Shown here: piece after piece, positions 58,338-64,000 of the stretch
Numbering within the stretch: position 1 is the first letter of the stretch
Layout: each line of letters starts with the position of its first letter
NCBI GenBank assembly: GCA_001298575.1
Contig: LJCV01000260.1
Coordinates: forward strand, 1 to 64,000
Reading direction: 5' to 3'
From: Actinobacteria bacterium OK074
GTDB taxonomy: Bacteria > Actinomycetota > Actinomycetes > Streptomycetales > Streptomycetaceae
Length of the DNA: 64,000 nucleotides
The notes under the pieces: generated by a model
Told to the model about the DNA's origin: nothing
The model's database searches: none
The model's input: the letters and a program-made list of their open reading frames with translations, nothing else
Translations under genes and position numbers: made by a program

Positions 58338-59219
58338 TCAGAGGCTGGTGAGCAGGGCGTCGAGCGGGGCGGGTACGCCGTCGGGGGCGAGGGCCTCGAC
58401 GAGGACGCGGCCGTAGCGGATCTTGCGGCCCTTCTTCGTGCCGAGGAAGCGGCGCAACTGCTGCTGGGCGGGGCGGCCTTGCTGGGCGGGCTGGTTCAGG
58501 AAGGTCCGTAGGGGCCGCAAGTCGCCCTCCGCGCACACGAGTTCCCGCACCCGGGCCACGCCCAGCGCCCGGATCAACTCGTCCTCCAGGTCCGCCGCGC
58601 AGACGAAGAACTCCTGCGGTGCCGTACCGCCGGCCGTCGTCAACGCGCGGGCGTAGTACGGGCGTTCGCGCTCGTCGCACAGTCCCGTGAGGCGCAGGCC
58701 GAGGCCGGACGGCGACGGTCCGAGGAGCGCGGCGAAGCGGCCGACGCTCATCGCGCCGCCCATCGGCAGGACGCAGACTCCTTCGGCTGCTGGGTCCTGG
58801 CGTCACATTCCCGTCGTTCGGCCGGAGGCCGGGCCGGGCGGCGTCAGGTGCGTGCTCTCGGTGTGCCGGGCGTAGGCCCTCGTACTGGATGTACTTGGGT
58901 CTGCGCCCGGTGCGGCGAGAGTGCGTGCATGGCGTCGCCCGGCAGACGGGAATGTGACGCCAGGGCCCAGGTCCCGGCCGTGGGCCTCGGCCAGGTCGTC
59001 GACGGCGGCGGCGTCGCTCGGGCCTTCGAGCAGGACGGCGGTGTGGACGGGGAGTTGGGCGGCGAGTTGGGCGGCGAGTTCGCGTGCGGTCGGTTCGTGT
59101 GCGGTCGGTTCGTGTGCGGGGGCGTCGGGGCCACCGGCCGCCCACGCGGTGACCGCTGCCCGGAACGCCGTCATGCCCGCCGTGTCCGCCGTGTTCGCCA
59201 TGTCCTCCAGGTCCGCCAT
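58338..59219 (-). pseudogene. TOPRIM nucleotidyl-transferase/hydrolase gene broken by a MITE
   Basis: The N-terminal part (start ATG 59219, minus strand) carries the TOPRIM opening TAVLLEGPSDAAAVDDLAEAHGRDL; the C-terminal part (from about 58763) continues AAEGVCVLPMGGAMSVGRFAALLGPSPSGLGLRLTGLCDERERPYYARAL. In intact relatives these are contiguous (...HGRDLAAEGV...). Between them lies a 0.18-kb insert with terminal inverted repeats that brings a stop codon (TGA at 58803-58805). The product would be truncated. No sign of two independent genes, as the join fits one ~190-residue domain. Confidence 0.85.
58790..58970. mobile_element. Miniature inverted-repeat element (MITE) in the TOPRIM gene
   Basis: CCTGGCGTCACATTCCCGTC (58796-58815) and GACGGGAATGTGACGCCAGG (58945-58964) are perfect 20-bp terminal inverted repeats; pairing extends to 26 bp with one mismatch (58790 and 58970). 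The ~130-bp interior codes for nothing. GGACC occurs at both ends of the element on the minus strand and could be a target duplication, but the exact boundary is unresolved. A non-autonomous element mobilised in trans is inferred. Confidence 0.85.
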
Positions 59220-59439
59220 GGGACGAGTCTCCGCCTTTCCCTGGCCGTCAAGGTAGGGAATTTCCGCCTGCCGTCCGAGAGTTGCCGCTCCGGGCGGCGT
59301 CGCGACCGACCCTTTCCCCGCACCGCGTGAACCGGGGCGTCCCGGGTAGGGGATGAAGAGCTTCGGGTGGGCCGGCCGGAGGGGCACGCGGAGTGCGACG
59401 TGCGACGGGATCGGACGGACGGGAAAGGGCGGTTGGGGC

Positions 59440-59835
59440 ATGACGCTGGAGGAGGCCCCCCAGGGGGTGGTGGACGCGGTCGTCGTGTACGACGGACGTC
59501 TGCTACAGGTGAACGCGCAGGGCAACGGCTGGTGGCTGCCGTCGGGCACCGCCGAACTCGCCGAAACGCCACAGGCCACCGCGGCGCGGCTGGTGTACGA
59601 GCTGACCGGCTACCTCGTCGACGGCTCGTCGCTGCTGCGGCAGGAGGGGCCGGACGGGCCGGGCCTCGCGGACACCGAGTCGGCCGTGCTGTGCCAACTG
59701 CTCAGCGAGGACCCGTCGTCGGAGGCGAAGCTCGCCCCGGACCAGGTCCGCTGGATCTCGTTCACCGAAGCCATCGCCGACGCCGGGCTGCCCGAACAGG
59801 TACGGGTCTATCTGGAAGGGCACATGCCCGTGTAG
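59440..59835 (+). CDS. Nudix-fold protein with degenerate motif
   Basis: 131 residues with beta-strands VDAVVVYDGRLLQVNAQGNGWWLPSG and a Nudix-box-like helix GTAELAETPQATAARLVYELTGY. The Nudix signature Gx5Ex7REUxEExGU is altered: RE is RL and EE is EL, so metal-binding glutamates are lost. It may be inactive as a hydrolase or bind a nucleotide only. ATG 59440 follows GAAAGGG. Confidence 0.75.
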   Translation: MTLEEAPQGVVDAVVVYDGRLLQVNAQGNGWWLPSGTAELAETPQATAARLVYELTGYLVDGSSLLRQEGPDGPGLADTESAVLCQLLSEDPSSEAKLAPDQVRWISFTEAIADAGLPEQVRVYLEGHMPV

Positions 59836-60065
59836 CCGTCCGCCGGTAGGAGGGGAGCCCGTCCGCCGAAGGTCCGCTCCCAGCCGCCCGCGAAGTGGAA
59901 GTGCAGGTGGCCCAGCCGCCGGGCGATGGTGGTGACCGGGGCCGGGTCGGGCCCGGGCGGCGTACCGGCGTGGGCGCGGGCGAGCGCCTCCTCGCTCCTC
60001 GCTCCTCGCTCCTCGACCCGTTCGACGTCGACGCTCCCGTCGGCGGCGATCCTCGCGACGGTCAT
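59808..60065 (-). pseudogene. Probable DinB-family fragment
   Basis: 85 residues; PAPVTTIARRLGHLHFHFAGGWERTFGG resembles the TTIAWRLAHLxVGxFGxRNxxHFGG segment of DinB-fold metal-dependent proteins, but both the N-terminal and C-terminal parts of a normal ~180-residue domain are missing. The 3' end overlaps the Nudix-like gene by 28 bp. It is best read as a remnant; a real short protein cannot be excluded. Confidence 0.45.
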
Positions 60066-60543
60066 GCCGTCGACGGCCTGCCGCGCGACCTCGGCGTACT
60101 CGCTCGCCGGGATGTCCGCGGCGCCGAGGTGTCGGTGCGCGCGTTTTCTGTCCCCATTCCGGGCTCTTCCGCGGTCACGTCTCGTAAATGATCGCGCTAC
60201 TTGCCGCGTTATTTGCCGCGCTCGGGCGGAAATTATCGGGTCACTTCACGGGACGCGAGCGATTTAGGCAGCGCGCCTCACACGCCCCTCGGGGCACCCC
60301 CGTCCGACGGCCACCGACGTATCGACGCCCGCGCGACCGCCCGGTTACGGCAGCGTGAACTATGCCGAAGGTGCAGCTCAGAGGATTGATTGCCCCCGCG
60401 AAACGGGTGTCCGAACAACTCCGCGGCGGCGAATCTCAGTGCCAGACGCCGGGCGCACGCTGCCGGCGCACGACATCAGTTCACTCGAAACATCAGTTCA
60501 CTCGATTCGGCCCGATGGCGCCGAAAAACAAAAGGGGACAAGG
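60066..60543. promoter_or_regulatory. 478-bp upstream region of the secreted protein
   Basis: No gene supported. It contains two perfect direct repeats ACATCAGTTCACTCG at 60473-60487 and 60490-60504 (17-bp period) about 40 bp before the GTG start, and AT-richer stretches around 60170-60240. The repeats may be activator sites. Confidence 0.5.
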
Positions 60544-61242
60544 GTGAAGATCAACCGCGGCGCGCGCCTTGGCGGCGGTTCGGTGGCTGTACGCAAGAAG
60601 AGCCCGATAAGGAGCAAGTGGGCAAGTCTGCTGACGCTGGGGCTGGCCCCGCTGGTGGTCATGGCCGCCCCCGGCGTCGCCGCGGCGAGCAGCACGGTGT
60701 GCTTGCAGAATTCGGACAGTTCTCAGACCGATATCGCCGGAAACTCGTCAACGCCCAACCAGACGCGGTCGGTGGGCGTGCAGCAGGCGAACAAGACCTG
60801 GCAGGACTGGGTCTGGCGGGGTCCCACATACCAGTGCCCCTGGAACGTTCCCAGCTGCTCCTATGCCTGGCAGAAGTCGAAGACGACAAGCTGGAAGTGG
60901 TCGGTCGGCCTCAGCATCAAGGTCCCGATCCCCAAGGTCGGCAACCTGCTCGACGAGATCACCCCCTCGTACGACCGCAGCGGGTCCACCAGCACCTCGT
61001 ACACCTTCACGATCAACATGAAGCCGGGGCAGTACGCCCAGCCGATCCAGGTCGTGGAGCGGCGCTGGACGCAGGGCACCTACGTCGGCATCTACCACTC
61101 CACCGGCAAGTCCTGCCTGCCGAGCCCGACCAGACCGAACGGCAAGGCGTGGCAGTACACCTGGTCCCCCAACGAGCGCTGGGGCAGTTGGACGACCAAC
61201 CTGAAGACCCTCGACTACGGCACGTACCACGTCTGGTCGTAG
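60544..61242 (+). CDS. Secreted protein of unknown family, possibly beta-pore-forming-like
   Basis: 232 residues from GTG 60544 (AAAAGGGGACAAGG upstream). Signal peptide with a long basic n-region, then SLLTLGLAPLVVMAAPGVAAASS. The mature protein has 4 Cys (VCLQNS, QCPWN, SCSYA, KSCLP), many Trp/Tyr, and a Ser/Thr-rich beta-rich centre (SGSTSTSYTFTINMKPGQ) between amphipathic strands; this alternating pattern is reminiscent of aerolysin/ETX-MTX2-type beta-pore proteins, but no confident family match is made. A terminator hairpin follows. Confidence 0.6.
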   Translation: MKINRGARLGGGSVAVRKKSPIRSKWASLLTLGLAPLVVMAAPGVAAASSTVCLQNSDSSQTDIAGNSSTPNQTRSVGVQQANKTWQDWVWRGPTYQCPWNVPSCSYAWQKSKTTSWKWSVGLSIKVPIPKVGNLLDEITPSYDRSGSTSTSYTFTINMKPGQYAQPIQVVERRWTQGTYVGIYHSTGKSCLPSPTRPNGKAWQYTWSPNERWGSWTTNLKTLDYGTYHVWS

Positions 61243-61278
61243 CTCCGGCCGGGCCGTGACGCCGTAACCGGTCCGCTG

Positions 61279-61337
61279 AGGCACCCCGCCGGACGCCCGT
61301 CGACGTCCATCGACACCTGTCGGACGGCGGGGTGCCT
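61279..61337 (+). terminator. Terminator after the secreted protein gene
   Basis: AGGCACCCCGCCG (61279-61291) pairs perfectly with CGGCGGGGTGCCT (61325-61337), 13-bp stem with a 33-nt loop, then TTTC. Confidence 0.6.
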
Positions 61338-61415
61338 TTCGGCCAGGACATCACCGGCACTGCCCCTACTGCCTGCCCCTACTGCCCACTGCCCCGACCA
61401 ACAGGACCTGATCCC

Positions 61416-62072
61416 ATGATCGTGCATCGTCGTCTCTTCCGTGCCGTCGCCGGTTCGGTCACGGTGCTCGCCTTCGGGCTGCTGACCGCCTGTAGCGGCG
61501 GCACAACCCACTCCACGCAGTCGGCCGCCGGTGGCACGACGCCTTCTGCGGCTGCCATCGCCCCAACCCCAACCCCCACCCCCACCGCTTCGCTGAAGAC
61601 GCTGCCGCCGTCGCACCTGTGCACCGCCCTCACGACGGGCGCCGCCAAGCAACTCATCGCCGATGCCCGGCTCATGCCCCGCGTCAGCCCCAACAAGGGG
61701 GCGGCCCCCGAGATGTGCAGTTACGCCGACGCCGTCGGAAAGTCGACGCTGTCCCTCACCTCGTCGTCCCGCACCTACGCCACCGAACTGTCCGCCGCGC
61801 ACAACCTGAGCGCGGACCCGGGTTCGGCCGGGATGCGCGACGTGCGGGTCACCACGGTGGGCGACCTGGGCGGCCGGGCCTTCCGGGAGACCGCCTACCA
61901 GGTGCAGGCGCAGCAGAGCATCACGTTCGTCGTGTGGAACGTGGGAACCCGCACGTGGGTGCTGACTTTCGCGACGACGGCGTCGGGTACGACGACGGCG
62001 GACTCAACCTCCGGCGACAAGGTGGTCCAAGTGGCGCGGGCCATCACGGCGAAGCTGCCCGCAGGGAAGTAA
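61416..62072 (+). CDS. DUF3558-like lipoprotein
   Basis: 218 residues: lipoprotein signal (GSVTVLAFGLLTAC), Thr/Pro spacer, then LCTALTTGAAKQLIADARLMPRVSPNKGAAPEMCSYAD, the two-Cys pattern of DUF3558 domains, and a C-terminal RTWVLTFATTASG...VVQVARAI. Surface-anchored protein; role unknown. Confidence 0.72.
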   Translation: MIVHRRLFRAVAGSVTVLAFGLLTACSGGTTHSTQSAAGGTTPSAAAIAPTPTPTPTASLKTLPPSHLCTALTTGAAKQLIADARLMPRVSPNKGAAPEMCSYADAVGKSTLSLTSSSRTYATELSAAHNLSADPGSAGMRDVRVTTVGDLGGRAFRETAYQVQAQQSITFVVWNVGTRTWVLTFATTASGTTTADSTSGDKVVQVARAITAKLPAGK

Positions 62073-62093
62073 TGGCGGTCGGCCTCCGCCCCG

Positions 62094-62753
62094 TTATTCG
62101 TACCTGTACTTCAACGACTCCGCCTCCGCCCGCTCGATGTCGGCGATCGTCAGCTCCGGCATCCGCAGTTGGGCGAGCGTCACCTCGGCGGAGGTCGGCT
62201 GGGCGTCCGCGGACAGCCACTGCTCCGGCTTCCAGGCCGCGCTGCGCAGGAGCGCCTTGGGGCAGTGCGGGTAGACCTCCTCGATCCCCAGCACCAGCGC
62301 ACTGGCCGGCGGCTTGCCCACGGCGGTCAGTTGCGACAGCAGCTCCGGGCGGGTGGAGACGCAGGCACTGCCGTTCACCCGGAGCGTGGTGGTGCGCCCC
62401 GGGATGACGAAGAGCAGCCCGGCCCGTCCGGTGGCGACGACGTTCTGGAGCGTGTCCAGCCGCTTGTTGCCGGTCGCGTCCGGTATCGCCACCGTCCGCG
62501 CGTCCAGGACGGCGACGAATCCGGCGGGGCCGCCGCGCGGGGAGACGTCGCAGTTGCCGTCGGCGTCCGTGCTGGCGACCAGGACCAGCGACGAGCAGCC
62601 GATCAACTGCCGTGTCTGCTCGGTGAGTTCGGTCATCTGCTTGCGCTTGGCCGCGTCGTTGGGGAGCGCGTAGGCCCGGCGCAGCCCCTCCTGGTCGCGT
62701 ACGGCGTCGAGGCGGAGCGAGTCGAAGGCGCTGTCGGCAAGGGGTGACGTCAT
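62094..62753 (-). CDS. PPOX-class FMN flavoprotein
   Basis: 219 residues: LVLVASTDADGNCDVSPRGGPAGFVAVLDARTVAIPDATGNKRLDTLQNVVATGRAGLLFVIPGRTTTLRVNGSA is the pyridoxamine-oxidase-like split barrel with a full N-terminal and C-terminal extension (PHCPKALLRSAAWKPEQWL), resembling the MSMEG_1061 type. ATG 62753. Reduces or oxidises an unknown substrate with FMN. Confidence 0.82.
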   Translation of the reverse strand: MTSPLADSAFDSLRLDAVRDQEGLRRAYALPNDAAKRKQMTELTEQTRQLIGCSSLVLVASTDADGNCDVSPRGGPAGFVAVLDARTVAIPDATGNKRLDTLQNVVATGRAGLLFVIPGRTTTLRVNGSACVSTRPELLSQLTAVGKPPASALVLGIEEVYPHCPKALLRSAAWKPEQWLSADAQPTSAEVTLAQLRMPELTIADIERAEAESLKYRYE

Positions 62754-62966
62754 GCCTTCGACTCTATTTCGGACGACGGTGCCGTACGACCATGCCGTAC
62801 GACGGTGGCGCCGTGCCTGGGCCGGACGGTTCACCGTGGCGGGAGTCGGCGGCGGACGACGCGAGGTAGGGGTGCATCTGGCGTTGCGTGAGCAGCAGCA
62901 GGGTCGCGTGTACCGCGTGGATCGCGGCCATGGCACCCGCGTAGAGGGCGACGGCTTCGCCCGTCT

Positions 62967-63488
62967 TCAGGCCCTGGTGGAACGCGGCCTGGGCGGTGGG
63001 CCGAAAAACCTCCGCAGGACGAGGCCCGCGATTCCCAGAGGAACCATCGCCGCCGAGACGACCAGCAGAAGCAGATCGAGGGCGTTCCTGGTGAGGGTGT
63101 TCCAGTAGCCGAGGTCAGCGGGAAGGGCGACCGTGCCGGTGTCCTTCGGGTCGTACACGACCACCATGGTGTAGCCGTCCCGCACCTGCTGTGTCTTGAA
63201 TTCCAGCGGAGATTCGACGGAACGCCCGCCGGGTGGGGTGAACCGTACCCAGCAGGTGACGGGCAACTCGCCGCCGTTGTCGTCGTGGAGGGGTTGCCGG
63301 CATCGGGTGACGGTCGCGTCAGCCTGAACTCCGCGACTCTTCAGGGCGGATATCACCCTGGTGTGGTCCGGTATCACGAACGCGATGAGCGCGACAAAAC
63401 TGCACGTGCCGACAACGGCCATGGCGATGGACGTGATCGTGAGATACCTGAGCAGGTTGCGCGGACGTGCGGGCTGCGTACTGCTCAT
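62967..63488 (-). CDS. DUF3592 membrane protein
   Basis: 173 residues: N-terminal helix (ITSIAMAVVGTCSFVALIAFVIP), extracytoplasmic domain with A-D-A-T-V-T and VVYDPKDTGTVALPADLGY (typical of DUF3592), and a C-terminal helix. Function unknown. Divergent gap of 213 bp to the PPOX gene. Confidence 0.75.
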   Translation of the reverse strand: MSSTQPARPRNLLRYLTITSIAMAVVGTCSFVALIAFVIPDHTRVISALKSRGVQADATVTRCRQPLHDDNGGELPVTCWVRFTPPGGRSVESPLEFKTQQVRDGYTMVVVYDPKDTGTVALPADLGYWNTLTRNALDLLLLVVSAAMVPLGIAGLVLRRFFGPPPRPRSTRA

Positions 63489-63520
63489 CGGCTCCCTGCC
63501 GTAGCGCCGCCGTGCGGCGG

Positions 63521-63727
63521 TCAGTTGTCGAACTGGCCCGCTTTCACGCCGTGGAGGAAGGCGGCCCAGGCGGTGGGTATGTGGAACTGGACTGGGCCGT
63601 CGGGGGATTTGCTGTCGCGGACGGCTCGACCGCCGTTGGCGGTGTGGGCGACTTCTACGCAGTCCTGCTCACCGCTCTGCGACGCGCTGGACTTCTTGAA
63701 CTCGGTGACGATTTCTTGGTGCTTCAT
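63521..63727 (-). CDS. DUF397 protein
   Basis: 68 residues: FKKSSASQSGEQDCVEVAHTANGGRAVRDSKSPDGPVQFHIPTAWAAFLHGVKAGQFDN, the canonical DUF397 sequence. ATGA overlap with the upstream regulator. In Streptomyces these act as partners/antagonists of XRE-DUF5753 proteins. Confidence 0.9.
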   Translation of the reverse strand: MKHQEIVTEFKKSSASQSGEQDCVEVAHTANGGRAVRDSKSPDGPVQFHIPTAWAAFLHGVKAGQFDN

Positions 63728-64000
63728 TCCTCGTCTTTCTCGCTCTGCGGGATTTCCCTCATCGCCTTCCGGATGAACTCCAGGCTCTGCTCCGGAGACA
63801 GCGCGGCAGATCGCAGGACTTCGAAGATCTGGGCGTGATGAGCCATGTCCTGGAGATCTTCGACGAGGACCGTGCTGGTCGTGGTGTCGTAGGCGACGGC
63901 TTCGGGCGCGGGCTCTGGTCCGAAACTGAACATCACGAAGTGAGACGTCATGTGCGCGGCCGTCCACGCTGAGAGCGGCAGTACTTGAACGCTGACGTTC
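63724..64000 (-). CDS. 3' end of an XRE/DUF5753 regulator
   Basis: Only the C-terminal 91 residues are in the window: NVSVQVLPLSAWTAAHM ... EAVAYDTTTSTVLVEDLQDMAHHAQIFEVLRSAALSPEQSLEFIRKAMREI is the DUF5753 effector domain; the N-terminal HTH lies beyond base 64000. Coupled to the DUF397 gene by ATGA. Confidence 0.88.
   Translation of the reverse strand, partial: NVSVQVLPLSAWTAAHMTSHFVMFSFGPEPAPEAVAYDTTTSTVLVEDLQDMAHHAQIFEVLRSAALSPEQSLEFIRKAMREIPQSEKDEE

Noticed and set aside
1..64000. tRNA/rRNA genes, prophage, or secondary-metabolite gene cluster
   Set aside because: No cloverleaf with CCA-like ends, rRNA stretch, phage structural genes, PKS, NRPS or terpene-cyclase motifs were seen on either strand.

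Overview
The window is high-GC actinobacterial chromosome. Strong third-position G/C bias, GTG starts, GGAGG-type ribosome sites, many ATGA/GTGA gene overlaps, an XRE(DUF5753)-DUF397 pair, RacP-like and DUF6192-like genes, a type VII secretion mycosin locus and Zur boxes of the TGAAAATGATTTTCA type all point to Streptomyces or a close relative. Gene content (importers, catabolism, regulators, secreted proteins, decayed mobile DNA) suggests accessory or chromosome-arm DNA rather than a core housekeeping region. No tRNA, rRNA, CRISPR array or recognisable biosynthetic gene cluster was seen.

Layout. 1-6.5 kb: end of a membrane-anchored protein, a small orphan gene, a second TatA-type protein, and an ArsR regulator coupled to an Mg2+-type (P3B) P-type ATPase, then hypothetical genes. 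6.0-11.5 kb: a minus-strand ESX/type VII satellite locus (small helical proteins, a WXG-type protein with a Gly-rich tail, mycosin protease, Gly/Ala-rich partner) without ESX core genes. 11.7-15 kb: zinc-dependent dehydrogenase, an SDR that has lost its catalytic residues, and an SGNH lipase lipoprotein. 15.2-17.4 kb: a MarR regulator with three operators and an atypical response regulator. 17.4-21.7 kb: IclR regulator divergent from a family-3 amino-acid ABC importer, with two perfect 17-bp palindromes between them. 21.7-23.6 kb: two tandem paralogous secreted RTX-repeat proteins.

23.8-38.4 kb is the largest coherent unit: an IclR regulator and, on the opposite strand, a catabolic operon with a SolA/sarcosine-oxidase-like flavoprotein, two different AstE/aspartoacylase-type zinc deacylases, a spermidine/putrescine-type ABC importer, a class-III aminotransferase, an aldehyde dehydrogenase, an aldo/keto reductase, a type-II HAD hydrolase and a second FAD amine oxidase. 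It reads as uptake, deacylation, oxidation/transamination and aldehyde oxidation of an N-acylated amine or diamine; the substrate is unknown. 38.4-43.7 kb: a YceI protein and a DHA2-type MFS exporter that both carry carboxypeptidase-regulatory-like beta domains; the exporter promoter holds a copy of the MarR operator from 26.7 kb away. Then a His-tailed SDR divergent from TetR, Uma2 and a COG4705-like membrane protein.

45.4-56.4 kb: a GntR(YtrA-type)-ABC exporter operon with a 19-bp perfect inverted repeat in its leader, a Zur-controlled zinc ABC importer (SBP, ATPase, two permeases), TetR with an F420-type reductase, a decayed mobile island (Zn-ribbon, shortened DUF6192, RacP-like, IS5-type transposase remnant), then a zinc-sensing ArsR and a His-rich metal-binding protein with another Zur-like box. 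56.7-64 kb: Tat-exported alpha/beta hydrolase, a TOPRIM gene broken by a 0.18-kb element with 20-bp perfect terminal inverted repeats (a MITE), a Nudix-like protein, a DinB remnant, a secreted orphan protein, a DUF3558-type lipoprotein, a PPOX flavoprotein, a DUF3592 protein and the XRE/DUF397 pair cut by the window end.
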